From Bizionia argentinensis JUB59 (GTDB taxonomy: Bacteria; Bacteroidota; Bacteroidia; Flavobacteriales; Flavobacteriaceae), in assembly GCF_000224335.1 (NCBI RefSeq), contig NZ_AFXZ01000034.1, forward strand, positions 94,373 to 158,372: a stretch of DNA of 64,000 nt, given 5' to 3'. This document shows, piece by piece, positions 26,136 to 36,263 of the stretch. The notes below the pieces were generated by a model. That model saw only the letters and a list, made by a program, of their open reading frames with translations. It did no database searches and had not been told where the DNA came from. Each line of letters opens with the position of its first letter. Position 1 is the first letter of the stretch. The translations under genes were made by a program, and so were the position numbers.

Positions 26136-28891
26136 ATAATCTTTTTTTCTAGAAAATCAATTTTTTGGTCACAGATTTCTAAAATCAGCTTCTTTAATTC
26201 AGTTTCGTAATCTGTTAATATCTCCTGCGTTATCTCTGCAGATTTGTTTCTACTGCCTACTTCCTTTTTATGAAATTTTATAAAACCAGCATTTAAGTTT
26301 TTAAATGAAATTATTCCAGCCTCAACAGATTCGTTAAAAGGCGTTTCCGCGTTCATTAAGAAGGCGTAAGTTAGCACTTGGAATGATTTACTATACTTAT
26401 CGTAATCGGTTGTTAAATCGTCCCAATTGGTTATTTGTACTTTACTATCGTCTACTCTTCCCGATTTATAATCTATAATTCTGGTGATACCATTTCGTTT
26501 ATCTACACGATCCACTTTTCCGGTAATTCTAACTGGGAAATCTAATTCAGGAATATGTATTTCAGCTGTATTATCCAATTCTATAGCTATAATTTCGAGG
26601 GTGTTGCCATCCTTTAAATCTGCTATTTCTAGATTTAAGAAATTAGAAATGTAGCGTTTGGCAATTTCAAATACAATTAAGTTCTTTCCTTTGCTAATAT
26701 CACCTTCTTTATAGAGATCTTTAAAATGCTTGGTTACGGTAGCATCAATTTTAGATTTCATTTCTGTAACCTGTTCCCAAATTATAACCTTGCCTTCAAA
26801 AGGTTTATAAAAATCTTCTAATGTATTATGGATAACAGTTCCTAAGGTGTTAGCGGCAACAGTCTCTTCTACATCGTCGTGCTCTTTTATTTTAAGGACT
26901 TTCTGAAAATAGAAATCGATTGGATTCCGAATATAGCTGGTTAATGCGGATGGAGAAAAACCTTTTGAAGCGTATTTTTTTATTTGATTAATGACATCAT
27001 CATTTTTATTAATAACCGTTTCTTTTAAATGAGTTTCCGAAGGAATATCTGGAACGGCAATAGTCTGTTTTATTTTGTGAATCCCTTCTAATTCGAGTTG
27101 GGTTATAAATCGACTTTTCTCTCCACCTTTTAGAGCATCGATTTCGGTGTTGTAAATGATAAACACCCGTTTGGCGCGTTGTAATAAACGATAAAAGTGA
27201 TAGGTATAAACGGCATCTTTTTCTTTATAGGTGGGCAGTTTATTTTCCAACTTCACATCATAGGGAATAAACGAATTATTCGTTTTTCCAGATGGTAAAA
27301 TTCCTTCGTTAACGGAGGATATTATAACGGTCTCAAAGTCTAAAACTCGCGACTCTAACATTCCCATTATTTGTAAACCTTCTAATGGTTCTCCTTTGAA
27401 ATCTAAAGTTTCAGAACTCAATAATTCTTTATAAACTGTAAACAAACTATGTATATCTTTTAGATGCTTAAAATTACTATCTAATAAGGTTAGCTCATTA
27501 AACAGGCTATTAAACTTGAATAAATGCTCTAAAGCTAAAAGGTTTTGGTTCTTATTTTGCTCTAAATGCGCCTTTATCTTCATGATTAGTGATTGGCAAT
27601 GCACCAATGCCGTTGTAGCATGATTATTCCAGTTGCCAAAAAGTAATTGAAAAAGTTCGGCATGTTTAGGAGCAAGTTCTATTAGTCGCGCTAAAGAAAT
27701 ATAAATTAAATTATTACTTTCTATAATGTTTACTACTTTCTGCATATCGTTATTAGTTCCAGATTGAAGTAGTGGACTAATAAATTGATGGGACAATAAT
27801 TTAATCACATCTTTAAAGTAGTAAGCTGAAGTTTCTTTTTTATGAATAAAGAATAACTGTTCAAATAAGGCGGCTAAAGGAATAGACTTTAGAGGTAATC
27901 CCATGGTGATATTCAGTGCTTTAATGGAATCAGGAATGGAATTCAATACTGGAAGTAGTAAAGATTCTTCGCCAAGCACAACCGCTGTATTATTAAGGGA
28001 GTTATTTTCTTTTTGCAATTTATTTAATATGTTGCCAATGCATTTTGCCTGACCTACATTTTTTGGCACACCAATGACGGAGATATCTTTAGTCGACTTA
28101 TAGTTATTGGCAATCCAATTTAAAGGATTGTTTTTAAAATAAGGCCATTGCTTATTATGTTGCCTTATAAATAAGCCTGCGTCGTGATTCTTATTTTCAA
28201 AAAATGACGCATCGATATCCCAATAAATATCGGCATGACTATTTTCTAGGAGTTCTTGAATAATGGTTTCCTCGGCTTTATTAAGCGCATTAAATCCTAA
28301 AAACACATGATGCTTGTCTGGATTTGAGCTTATATAGTTTTGAATACCTTCTACAGCTTCTCTATATATTAGTCCCTGATATCCTTTCTTTTTATGGATT
28401 AGATTTTTAGAAAATTGATTATAATAAAGCTTAAGCTTTTTCCAGAAAACGAGATAGTTTTTTACAAAATCGGTCTGATTGGTGTCAACAGACCAATGAT
28501 CCAATTCTTTAATATCACTTAAATAATCGAAGATTTGTTCCTGTGGAATAAGGTATCTATCAATTTCGTTGAAATCCTGAAGTAGTATTTGTGCCCATTT
28601 AGAAAAGGCATCAAAACTATCTGGTTTTTCATTTTTTTGAATATCAAGATATGTGTCGTAAAACTCGAAAAGTAGTTCCGTATTGGAAATTGCTTTAAGT
28701 TGTGAGAGCTCTTCTACAAATTCTTCAATACTTATAATAGTAGGTGAGAAAATGGGTTGTTGTAAGGTTGCTGCTAACTGATGTTTTAAAAATACGCCAG
28801 CTCGTTTGCTGGGTAAAATAAGTGTACTGTTAGCAATATCTACCTGTTTCTTTTGTAAATCTTGGAGAACGTCCTGTATAAAAGTTGTCAT
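26132..28891 (-). CDS. AddB-like nuclease subunit (PD-(D/E)XK family)
   Basis: This 919-residue protein is the AddB/RexB-type partner of the helicase-nuclease encoded at 31660-34806, which resects double-strand breaks for recombination. The N-terminal half looks like an inactive UvrD-like helicase, without a GKT P-loop (it opens with LILPSKRAGVFLKHQLA). The C-terminal nuclease has FSPSALTSYIRNPIDFYF (about 651-668), where a cluster cysteine is replaced by Asn-Pro, and the active-site IIDYKSGR motif (about 812). The C-terminal CxxCxxxxxC group of the iron-sulfur AddB is absent (it ends ICDQKIDFLEKKII). The two subunits are encoded apart, with ompA-like and kbl genes between. Confidence 0.82.
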   Translation of the reverse strand: MTTFIQDVLQDLQKKQVDIANSTLILPSKRAGVFLKHQLAATLQQPIFSPTIISIEEFVEELSQLKAISNTELLFEFYDTYLDIQKNEKPDSFDAFSKWAQILLQDFNEIDRYLIPQEQIFDYLSDIKELDHWSVDTNQTDFVKNYLVFWKKLKLYYNQFSKNLIHKKKGYQGLIYREAVEGIQNYISSNPDKHHVFLGFNALNKAEETIIQELLENSHADIYWDIDASFFENKNHDAGLFIRQHNKQWPYFKNNPLNWIANNYKSTKDISVIGVPKNVGQAKCIGNILNKLQKENNSLNNTAVVLGEESLLLPVLNSIPDSIKALNITMGLPLKSIPLAALFEQLFFIHKKETSAYYFKDVIKLLSHQFISPLLQSGTNNDMQKVVNIIESNNLIYISLARLIELAPKHAELFQLLFGNWNNHATTALVHCQSLIMKIKAHLEQNKNQNLLALEHLFKFNSLFNELTLLDSNFKHLKDIHSLFTVYKELLSSETLDFKGEPLEGLQIMGMLESRVLDFETVIISSVNEGILPSGKTNNSFIPYDVKLENKLPTYKEKDAVYTYHFYRLLQRAKRVFIIYNTEIDALKGGEKSRFITQLELEGIHKIKQTIAVPDIPSETHLKETVINKNDDVINQIKKYASKGFSPSALTSYIRNPIDFYFQKVLKIKEHDDVEETVAANTLGTVIHNTLEDFYKPFEGKVIIWEQVTEMKSKIDATVTKHFKDLYKEGDISKGKNLIVFEIAKRYISNFLNLEIADLKDGNTLEIIAIELDNTAEIHIPELDFPVRITGKVDRVDKRNGITRIIDYKSGRVDDSKVQITNWDDLTTDYDKYSKSFQVLTYAFLMNAETPFNESVEAGIISFKNLNAGFIKFHKKEVGSRNKSAEITQEILTDYETELKKLILEICDQKIDFLEKKII

Positions 28892-28902
28892 ATTATAAAA
28901 AT

Positions 28903-28933
28903 AAAAAACGCTCCGAATATTCGGAGCGTTTTT
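28903..28933 (-). terminator. Terminator of the ompA-like gene
   Basis: ACGCTCCGAATATTCGGAGCGT is a perfect palindrome flanked by A and T runs; it can work in both directions. It lies 23 bases after the ompA-like stop and just before the addB start. Confidence 0.85.
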
Positions 28934-28955
28934 CTATAAATTTATGTGAAATAAC

Positions 28956-30320
28956 TTATTTTACTAAGTTAATTTCCACACGTCTATTGTTAGCTCTACC
29001 AGCTTTAGTCTTGTTAGAGTCAATTGGTTTAGACTCACCATAACCTTTTGATGATAATCTAAATTCATCGACGCCTCTAGCAACTAAGTAATCTTTTACA
29101 GATAATGCTCTAGCATCAGATAACTTCATGTTAGTTGCATCACTACCTACACTATCAGTATGACCTTCAACTGTAAATTTAGCGTTAGGATACTCATTTA
29201 AGATAGCAATAATATCTTTAAGTACACTTTCAGACTGACCTTTGATACTTGATTTACCAGTATCAAATAAGATTGTTTTAGCATAAGCATTTAAAGCTTT
29301 TTGTACAGCTTCAGTTACTTCTGGACAACCATTGTTTGCAGCAGTACCAACTTTGTCTGGACATAAATCATCTTTGTCTGGAACACCATCACCATCTCTA
29401 TCTGGCCAAGGACAACCGTTGTTTGCAGCAGGACCTGCTTCATTAGGACATTCGTCTAAATGATCAGCAACACCGTCACCGTCAGCATCAGGACAACCGT
29501 TTAATTCTTGTAATCCAGCTACAGTAGGACAATCATCTAAATTATCAGGAATACCATCTCCATCAGTATCAGGACAACCGTTAAATTGAGCTAAACCAAA
29601 AACGTTAGGACAATCATCTTTACTGTCTTCAATACCATCACCGTCAGTATCAGGACAACCATCGAATTCAGCTAAACCAAAAACTTCTGGACAAGCGTCA
29701 TCTTTGTCATATATACCATCTCCGTCAGTATCTTTTCCACCGAACTTAAATGAAATACCAGCAGTATGTTGGAAGTGTGTATCTAAATAATCTTCGAATG
29801 CATGCTTATATGCAGATTGAACTGTAATACCTACATTATCAGTAACCCAGAAATTAATTCCTAAAGTTCCGTTTAATGTACCAGCTCCAATTTCATCAAC
29901 CCAAGTATAACCACCACCTACTCCTAGGTAAGGATCGAACCAAGAAGAGTTAATTGCTGCTCCGAAACCGTATTTAACGATACCGTCTACACCAACGTAA
30001 GTTACTTCATCATATTTTGAACGGTCATCACCAAATTTGTCGATTTTGTTCAAGGAAGCTGTTGCACCTAAAGTAAAACCATTACTCAAGTAACGACCAA
30101 CTGTTAATGATGATACTGATGGTAAAATGTTCCAGTGGTCTGTAGCATTAAAATACTCATCAAACATATCACCAAGTGGAGCAGCTTCACCTGTAGGGTA
30201 GAAATCTACTGCGTTTGTTCCTAGGGTAATTGCCCAAGGGTTGTTTTCATCTTGTGCGTATGTATTACCCATGCCTAGCATAAGTAACATAGCGAACAAT
30301 AATCTGCTAAGATTTTTCAT
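28956..30320 (-). CDS. OmpA-like outer-membrane protein with thrombospondin type 3 repeats
   Basis: The protein starts [23 protein letters not shown], a signal peptide (a TTG two codons upstream is not used). The N-terminal half (about 25-205) is a beta-rich outer-membrane domain. A calcium-binding region follows with repeated D-x-D-G-D-G-x-x-D motifs ([45 protein letters not shown]), i.e. five thrombospondin type 3 repeats. The OmpA C-terminal domain, with [19 protein letters not shown] near residue 390 and NNRRVEINL at the end, anchors it to peptidoglycan. It has its own promoter and terminator and is probably abundant. Confidence 0.93.
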   Translation of the reverse strand: MKNLSRLLFAMLLMLGMGNTYAQDENNPWAITLGTNAVDFYPTGEAAPLGDMFDEYFNATDHWNILPSVSSLTVGRYLSNGFTLGATASLNKIDKFGDDRSKYDEVTYVGVDGIVKYGFGAAINSSWFDPYLGVGGGYTWVDEIGAGTLNGTLGINFWVTDNVGITVQSAYKHAFEDYLDTHFQHTAGISFKFGGKDTDGDGIYDKDDACPEVFGLAEFDGCPDTDGDGIEDSKDDCPNVFGLAQFNGCPDTDGDGIPDNLDDCPTVAGLQELNGCPDADGDGVADHLDECPNEAGPAANNGCPWPDRDGDGVPDKDDLCPDKVGTAANNGCPEVTEAVQKALNAYAKTILFDTGKSSIKGQSESVLKDIIAILNEYPNAKFTVEGHTDSVGSDATNMKLSDARALSVKDYLVARGVDEFRLSSKGYGESKPIDSNKTKAGRANNRRVEINLVK

Positions 30321-30355
30321 ATTCAAAAATTTAATTTTTAAGTGTTAATTGTCTA

Positions 30356-30386
30356 CAAAAGTAAGTTGTTAATAATTATTAACAAA
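30356..30386 (-). promoter_or_regulatory. Promoter of the ompA-like gene with a 20-bp palindrome over the -33 region
   Basis: On the minus strand TTTG (30383-30386) is followed by exactly 19 bases and then TACTTTTG (30356-30363), the full consensus. The spacer and -33 element contain the perfect palindrome TTGTTAATAATTATTAACAA (30366-30385), which could be an operator. A second -7-like box, TATATTTG, lies at 30389-30396. Confidence 0.65.
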
Positions 30387-30443
30387 GACAAATATAGGAA
30401 AATATTGTCCAATTATCCTAAATTATGCTTGGTTACCCGTTAT

Positions 30444-31637
30444 TTATATTATTTCTAATTGTTTTCCAACTTTTATAAAAGCTGCAATTGCTTGGTCTAA
30501 ATGATTCTTTTCATGAGCAGCTGATAGTTGCACGCGAATACGCGCTTTCTCCTTTGGCACCACAGGGAAAAAGAAACCAATAACATAGATACCTTCTTTT
30601 AAAAGCATATTAGCCATAGTTTGCGATAATTGTGCATCGTAAAGCATAATAGGTACTATGGCAGAATCGCCATCTATAATATCAAAACCTGCTTTTTTAA
30701 TAGCAGATTTAAAATAATCCGTGTTCCATGCTAATTTATCGCGCAGTGTAGTGTCATTTTTTAACATTTCGAAAACCTTTATAGATGCACCAACAATTGC
30801 TGGAGCTAAAGAGTTTGAAAATAAATAAGGTCTAGAACGTTGACGTAAAATTTCTATAACGCCTTTTTTAGCCGTGGTATAACCACCCATAGCACCGCCC
30901 ATTGCTTTTCCTAATGTTCCTGTAATAATATCTACACGACCCATTACACCTTTTTCTTCTAGCGTTCCACGTCCTGTTTTACCTATAAAACCTGTGGCAT
31001 GACATTCGTCAATCATAACCAATGCATCATACTTATCGGCTAAATCGCAAATTTTATCTAAAGGCGCTACTAAACCATCCATGGAGAAAACACCGTCTGT
31101 AACAATAATTTTATGACGTGCCCCCTTTTCATTAGCATCAATAAGTTGCTTTTCTAAATCGGCCATATCATTATTCTGGTAACGATAGCGAGCGGCTTTA
31201 CATAAGCGAACACCATCAATAATAGAAGCGTGGTTTAATGAATCAGAAATAATAGCATCTTCTTTTCCTAATAAAGGTTCAAAAACACCGCCGTTGGCAT
31301 CAAAAGCCGCGGCATATAATATCGTATCTTCCGTTCCGTAAAAATCAGAAATTTTTTGTTCCAGTTCTTTGTGAATATCTTGTGTGCCGCAAATAAAACG
31401 TACAGACGACATACCAAAGCCATGCGTATCCATAACATCTTTTGCTGCTTGAACAACATCGGGGTGCGATGATAACCCTAAATAGTTGTTAGAACAAAAG
31501 TTTAAAACGCTTTCGCCAGTATCTAAAGTTATTTCAGCACCTTGAGCAGACGTAATAATACGTTCGGTTTTATAAAGTCCGTTGTCCTTTATCTCTTGTA
31601 ACTCTTTTTCTAAATGTTGTTGAATTTTTCCGTACAT
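30444..31637 (-). CDS. kbl: Glycine C-acetyltransferase (2-amino-3-ketobutyrate CoA ligase)
   Basis: The PLP enzyme joins acetyl-CoA and glycine to 2-amino-3-ketobutyrate, or the reverse in threonine breakdown. It is 397 residues long, with the PLP lysine in GTLGKAMGG near residue 243 and the alpha-oxoamine synthase signature [10 protein letters not shown] near 205. The start [17 protein letters not shown] is typical of Kbl. It sits 22 bases downstream of the addA-like gene. The usual partner, threonine dehydrogenase (tdh), is not in the window. Confidence 0.93.
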   Translation of the reverse strand: MYGKIQQHLEKELQEIKDNGLYKTERIITSAQGAEITLDTGESVLNFCSNNYLGLSSHPDVVQAAKDVMDTHGFGMSSVRFICGTQDIHKELEQKISDFYGTEDTILYAAAFDANGGVFEPLLGKEDAIISDSLNHASIIDGVRLCKAARYRYQNNDMADLEKQLIDANEKGARHKIIVTDGVFSMDGLVAPLDKICDLADKYDALVMIDECHATGFIGKTGRGTLEEKGVMGRVDIITGTLGKAMGGAMGGYTTAKKGVIEILRQRSRPYLFSNSLAPAIVGASIKVFEMLKNDTTLRDKLAWNTDYFKSAIKKAGFDIIDGDSAIVPIMLYDAQLSQTMANMLLKEGIYVIGFFFPVVPKEKARIRVQLSAAHEKNHLDQAIAAFIKVGKQLEII

Positions 31638-31659
31638 AATCTTTAATATTTTTACAAAG

Positions 31660-34600
31660 TTAAAATTCTTTTATGGTAATGCTATCATTTATGTAAATAA
31701 GTATTTTTTTGGCCACATGGAACTTCATAACCTTTAAAATAGCTTCATAGCTTTCTAATTGTTCTAGGTGTTTTGACTGTTCTTTACCCGATTTATAATC
31801 TATAATTATGGCGTCGTTTTCATTCATTATAACCAAACGGTCGGGCCTTAATATACTGCCAGTATTGGAAATAATATCACGCTCATTATAAACCGTAATA
31901 TTCTGTTCTTGGAAATACAATTGAAGTTGCGGATGGCGAATAATTTGCAATATGGTTTCCTTTAAAATGGGTTCTTGAACTTTATTAATTGTACCATTTT
32001 CTAAAAAGGATAGCATAACATCATTTACATCGGCTTCCGTTGTAATCATAGCCATAATATCATGAATTAAATTTCCTTTCTCAATAGCCTTTTCTTGAAT
32101 AGTATCCCAAAGACTGGCCGAACGTGTGATAACCTTAATATTGTGGGCCTCTTTTGGCGTTGAAATGAATGTATTCCGAATTATTGTTGAAGTTTCTTTA
32201 GATTTAGTTTCCGATTGTTTCGCACTTTCTCCAAACTGATAAACCAATTGATCATTATCCCATTTTCCAATTTGTTGTAAATAACTAATTAAAAAACCAG
32301 CATAACTTTTTTGATTTACAATGCCTTTTGATGAAATATCAAGTTTTGAAATAACATATAATTGTTCAACAGCTCTGGTTAACGCCACATACAAAATGTT
32401 TACGTTATCCAATTCTAATTCCGATTCATGTCTATTAAAAATTTCTTGACCAGCATCGCCATAACTTTCAAACGTTTTACTGTAGTTTAAGAGCGTGTGA
32501 CTAAAGCCATGAAACGTTTCTGGATTTATAGGAAACCACTCTTGCGGTGTTATTTCGCGATAGATATCTAAATCGGCAAACGGAAAAATAACGACAGGAA
32601 ACTCTAATCCTTTGGATTTGTGAACCGTTAAAATCTGAATAGCCTGATAGCCTTCGGGTGTTACAATACTTAAGCTTTCATTTTTTGAATCGAAATAATG
32701 TAGAAAACTGCCAATATCAGCAAGCTGTTTTTCAGAAAATTCTAAAACAACATCCATATAATATTGAATAAAAGCATCCGAATGTTTCACCAATTTAAAC
32801 TGGCGAATAACGGTTTCAACCAAATCATAAAACGACAATTGAATCAGAGATGTATAATCTATAAAATAATCTAACGCCTCAAATTGGTCAAATAAGGCAG
32901 AAATATCTAAATTTATATGGGTTTTTAAAAAGCTGTGCTTATCTTCAATTTGGCATAATTGAGCAATATGTAATAAAATTTCAGCTTTTGTTTCTTGATT
33001 TTCAGGCTGTAATAGTAGGCGTAATATATTGTTGACAAACTGAACGTTTTCCGAATTGTTAAGCAACAACGTTTCCGATGACATGAGGTTCAAACCCTTT
33101 TCACTTAAATAATTGGCAATAGCAACACCCTCTTTTTTCTTGCGGACTAACACACAAATATCAGCTTCCTCATAACCATTTTCCAAACAGGATTTAATGG
33201 TATTATAAACTTCTTCGGAATATGCTAGAGCTTTATCATCCACCTCCTTTAAATCTAGAAATTCCAATTGCACGTAGCCAGATTCCTCTTTTTTTATAAG
33301 TTGTGTGGCGTTTTTATATAGATCGCTATGATCTGGATGACTAAAAATTGTATCCGATAAATAATTAAAGAAACCATTATTAAAGTTTATAACCTCCCGA
33401 AAGCTTCGGTAATTCCATTCTAAAGGAATTATTTCTGGCTCTAAATGAAACGGGTTTTCGGTTTTATTATACAAATCGATAAACTGTTCCGCTTTTCCAC
33501 CGCGCCAACGGTAAATAGCTTGTTTAGCATCGCCGACCAACATCATACTGCCAGGTTTTGATGCAATAGCATTATCTAATAAGGGTGTTAAATTCTGCCA
33601 TTGTAATTCCGATGTATCCTGAAACTCATCAATAAAATAATGTTTGAACTTTTCACCAATACGCTCGTAAATAAATGGTGTTGGTTGATTTTTTATTTCC
33701 TGACTAATTAAGCCATTAAACTCCGAAATAAGCATGACGTTTTGTTCATCTTTTATAATCTGTAATTCACTGTTTATAGCGCTTAAAACTGAAAGTGGCG
33801 TTAGGTTTTTATAAATAGCTTTCAATAACTTGAAATTTAAAACCGCCGTTTTAGTAGCTATAAAAAATTCGGCTATTTGGGGTTGGATGCTTTCAATAGT
33901 CGCTGCCGTAGCTGCATCTGTTTTGGATTTTGGGTAAATGGTATTTCCGTCTATTAAATCGGAAGGCCAATTAACCGTATCTACATTTTGGTTATAATTA
34001 TTTTCAGTTATTTTTTTGAAATAATTTGGAATGGAAGCACGTGTAAAATTTCCAAACTCCAAACCATTATCCCTTATAAACTCTAAAGCAATATTAGCGC
34101 TATCAAGACATAGTTGTTCGTTGGTCTTTATTTCTTGGCGCAATGTGGATTTAAGCGCTTTAAAATCGTCTAATGTTTTGTCTTGGAGTTCTTCTATGAA
34201 CGGTCTGTCGTTTTCTTTAACCAATAGTTTTGAAATAGCATAAAAATCTCTAGAAACATCCCAGCTTTTATCGTCATCCGCTTTTTCAATGGCAAAATCT
34301 ACCAATGTTTTGGTGAGGCGTTTATCAGTTCCTGCTTTAGAAATTAGCCGATCTACCGCCTCATTCAATAAGGCTTCAACATCTAGAGCGACTTCAAAAT
34401 TTAAAGGCAATTTTAAATCGTGCGCAAAGGTTCTAATTAACCTATGCGTAAATCCATCAATGGTAGAAATATCAAATGCCGCATAATTATGCATAATGGC
34501 ATCTAAAATAAGATTGCTTTTCGCGTTTAAATCGACGGCCGACATGTCCAATTCGCCACAAAGATCTTCAAACATGGTATTTGATTCGATAAGGATTTCT

Positions 34601-34806
34601 TCCGAAGAAAAATCTTTTAACGCATCTATAATCCTTGTTTTCATTTCGTCCGCAGCTTTATTGGTGAAAGTGATAGCTAAAATGTTCTTGAAAGCCATAG
34701 TGCTTGAAGCTTTCAATAAAATAGTTAAATATGCTTTTACAAGCGTATAGGTTTTACCACTTCCTGCTGAAGCATTATAAATAAGGTAAGGATGGTTAAC
34801 GGGCAT
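31660..34806 (-). CDS. AddA-like UvrD helicase with nuclease domain
   Basis: This is the 1048-residue helicase-nuclease subunit of an AddAB-type complex. Walker A is [12 protein letters not shown] (about 10-21); other superfamily 1 motifs are [23 protein letters not shown] (about 390), [13 protein letters not shown] (about 420), and [18 protein letters not shown] (about 712). The C-terminal [11 protein letters not shown] (about 1013) is the PD-(D/E)XK nuclease active site, so this subunit should both unwind and cut. It is the first gene of the minus-strand run addA-kbl and lies opposite the sodA promoter. Confidence 0.9.
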   Translation of the reverse strand: MPVNHPYLIYNASAGSGKTYTLVKAYLTILLKASSTMAFKNILAITFTNKAADEMKTRIIDALKDFSSEEILIESNTMFEDLCGELDMSAVDLNAKSNLILDAIMHNYAAFDISTIDGFTHRLIRTFAHDLKLPLNFEVALDVEALLNEAVDRLISKAGTDKRLTKTLVDFAIEKADDDKSWDVSRDFYAISKLLVKENDRPFIEELQDKTLDDFKALKSTLRQEIKTNEQLCLDSANIALEFIRDNGLEFGNFTRASIPNYFKKITENNYNQNVDTVNWPSDLIDGNTIYPKSKTDAATAATIESIQPQIAEFFIATKTAVLNFKLLKAIYKNLTPLSVLSAINSELQIIKDEQNVMLISEFNGLISQEIKNQPTPFIYERIGEKFKHYFIDEFQDTSELQWQNLTPLLDNAIASKPGSMMLVGDAKQAIYRWRGGKAEQFIDLYNKTENPFHLEPEIIPLEWNYRSFREVINFNNGFFNYLSDTIFSHPDHSDLYKNATQLIKKEESGYVQLEFLDLKEVDDKALAYSEEVYNTIKSCLENGYEEADICVLVRKKKEGVAIANYLSEKGLNLMSSETLLLNNSENVQFVNNILRLLLQPENQETKAEILLHIAQLCQIEDKHSFLKTHINLDISALFDQFEALDYFIDYTSLIQLSFYDLVETVIRQFKLVKHSDAFIQYYMDVVLEFSEKQLADIGSFLHYFDSKNESLSIVTPEGYQAIQILTVHKSKGLEFPVVIFPFADLDIYREITPQEWFPINPETFHGFSHTLLNYSKTFESYGDAGQEIFNRHESELELDNVNILYVALTRAVEQLYVISKLDISSKGIVNQKSYAGFLISYLQQIGKWDNDQLVYQFGESAKQSETKSKETSTIIRNTFISTPKEAHNIKVITRSASLWDTIQEKAIEKGNLIHDIMAMITTEADVNDVMLSFLENGTINKVQEPILKETILQIIRHPQLQLYFQEQNITVYNERDIISNTGSILRPDRLVIMNENDAIIIDYKSGKEQSKHLEQLESYEAILKVMKFHVAKKILIYINDSITIKEF

Positions 34807-34868
34807 GTTGTTTTTATGAAATTTTATACAAGATAAAAACTATCGATGATTTGATAGGTATTTATTAT

Positions 34869-34899
34869 TTTTAATTGATGTTTAGATTGCGTAAATTTG
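34869..34899 (+). promoter_or_regulatory. Promoter of sodA
   Basis: TTTT (34869-34872) is 19 bases upstream of a perfect TAAATTTG -7 box (34892-34899). The start codon is 41 bases beyond. The -33 element is imperfect. Confidence 0.5.
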
Positions 34900-34939
34900 A
34901 AATAATTGAATTATTAACATTTAAAAACACATATATATT

Positions 34940-35548
34940 ATGGCTTTCGAATTACCGAAATTAAAATATGCCTATGATGCGTTAGAACCGCATATAGATG
35001 CACGCACAATGGAAATACATCACTCTAAACACCATGCTGGATATACATCTAAATTGAATGACGCTATTAAAGGCACAGATTTAGAGGGTAAAAGCATTGA
35101 CAATATTCTTCATAATTTAGATATGAAAAATAAAGCTGTTAGAAATAATGGTGGTGGATTTTACAACCACTCGTTATTCTGGGAAGTAATGAATCCAGAA
35201 GGCAAAGGACATTTGTCTGGCGACTTAAAAGCTGCTATTGAAGGAGCTTACGGAAGCATGGAAGAATTTAAAACTAAATTTAGCAATGCAGCAGCAACAC
35301 AGTTTGGTTCTGGATGGGCTTGGTTATGTGTTCATAAAGGTGGAAAAGTTGAAATTTGCTCAACTCCAAATCAAGATAATCCATTAATGCCAGGTGTTGG
35401 TTGTGGTGGAGCACCAATTTTAGGATTGGATGTATGGGAGCATGCATACTACTTAAATTACCAAAACAGACGTCCAGATTATATTGATGCGTTTTTTAAC
35501 GTGATTAACTGGAATGAAGTGGAAAGACGTTATGCAGAAGCTAAATAA
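34940..35548 (+). CDS. sodA: Superoxide dismutase, manganese-type residues
   Basis: The enzyme disproportionates superoxide. Metal ligands are His27, His77, Asp164 and His168 (DVWEHAYY). The specificity positions favour manganese: [13 protein letters not shown] carries the Gly pair of MnSOD, and STPNQDNP has Gln145. No signal peptide is present, so it is cytosolic. It ends in a clear terminator and is transcribed on its own. Confidence 0.95.
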   Translation: MAFELPKLKYAYDALEPHIDARTMEIHHSKHHAGYTSKLNDAIKGTDLEGKSIDNILHNLDMKNKAVRNNGGGFYNHSLFWEVMNPEGKGHLSGDLKAAIEGAYGSMEEFKTKFSNAAATQFGSGWAWLCVHKGGKVEICSTPNQDNPLMPGVGCGGAPILGLDVWEHAYYLNYQNRRPDYIDAFFNVINWNEVERRYAEAK

Positions 35549-35574
35549 AGCTTATAACGTTTTTAAATATATTG

Positions 35575-35602
35575 AAAGCAAACCTGAAAGGGTTTGCTTT
35601 TT
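35575..35602 (+). terminator. Terminator of sodA
   Basis: AAAGCAAACC and GGTTTGCTTT pair around TGAAAG, followed by a T run. It begins 27 bases after the stop. Confidence 0.88.
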
Positions 35603-35722
35603 TGTTTTAAATCATATAGGTGTTTATCTCTAAATGTCAGAACTGCGAGGTCTTGTGTTATACTTTTTGTTTTGGTTACCGTTGGATTTGAAAGGATAGT
35701 ACAAGTAAATTTATTTTGAAAT

Positions 35723-35752
35723 ACCTGCGGATTGCTATAAGAATCCGGAGGT
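35723..35752. repeat. Hairpin ACCTgCGGATT / AATCCGgAGGT
   Basis: The 11-base arms pair with a single G-G mismatch around an eight-base loop and are followed on the plus strand by GCTTTTG. It may be a decayed terminator or a mobile palindrome. The 240 bases around it hold no ORF. Confidence 0.5.
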
Positions 35753-35786
35753 GCTTTTGAAATCCCACTTTTGTGGAGATAAAATG

Positions 35787-35869
35787 AAAAAAGGTGAACA
35801 GATGTTCACCTTTTTTGCCCCAAATCTACCATAAACTTAACCTACTTAAATTATGGTGCAACAAATATA
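35787..35869 (-). ncRNA. Small RNA candidate A with own promoter and terminator
   Basis: On the minus strand a perfect -7 box TATATTTG (35862-35869) is followed after three bases by CACCATAA (35851-35858). The conserved core follows (parts: GTAGGTTAAG, then ATGGTAGATTTGGGGCAAAA), and it ends in a terminator stem AAGGTGAAC/GTTCACCTT with a T run ending at about 35787. An RNA of about 70 nt is expected. CACCATAA can pair with TTTATGGT to form an upstream stem. The same layout recurs in candidate B. No clear -33 element was found. It may match an Rfam family; I cannot say which. Confidence 0.65.
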
Positions 35870-36082
35870 AGGTTACTTATATTTGAATTAGTAAAATATT
35901 AGATAAACAACCTATAAACAGGGATAAACGAATAGTTAACTCCGAATAAGGGTGAAAGCCTATCAGTTAAGGTGCGGTTTTTATAATATTATATGGGTCA
36001 ATTAGCTTTGTGAAGGGAATGATTCTGGCGTTATTGTTGAATGAGTGGTATTCTGATATCTATTTTTGTATTTATTCTAAAT

Positions 36083-36167
36083 AAAATAAGGCGAACCGAA
36101 GTTCACCTTATTTTGCCCCAAATCTACCATGAACTTAACCTACTTATGTTATGGTGATACTAAAGTA
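36083..36167 (-). ncRNA. Small RNA candidate B, paralogue of candidate A
   Basis: The minus strand has a -7 box TACTTTAG (36160-36167, one mismatch from TAnnTTTG), then again three bases, then CACCATAA and the shared core GTAGGTTAAG..ATGGTAGATTTGGGGCAAAA. The terminator stem is AAGGTGAAC(TTCG)GTTCGCCTT (minus strand) with a stable UUCG tetraloop and T run to about 36083. Between copies, the terminator stem change (T-A to T-G) keeps pairing as a wobble on the minus strand, which favours minus-strand transcription. It lies between purF and candidate A on the purF strand. Confidence 0.65.
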
Positions 36168-36263
36168 TATTCTTTTTATTGGTATTCGCTATTAATTAGT
36201 TGAAATGCATTTAAATTAGATAAACAACTATGTTTGTTAGATAATTCACACATTTTCAGGTAG

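Noticed and set aside
29350..29740. Regular 75-110 base repeats on the minus strand
   Set aside because: They are the coding repeats of the thrombospondin type 3 region in the OmpA-like gene.
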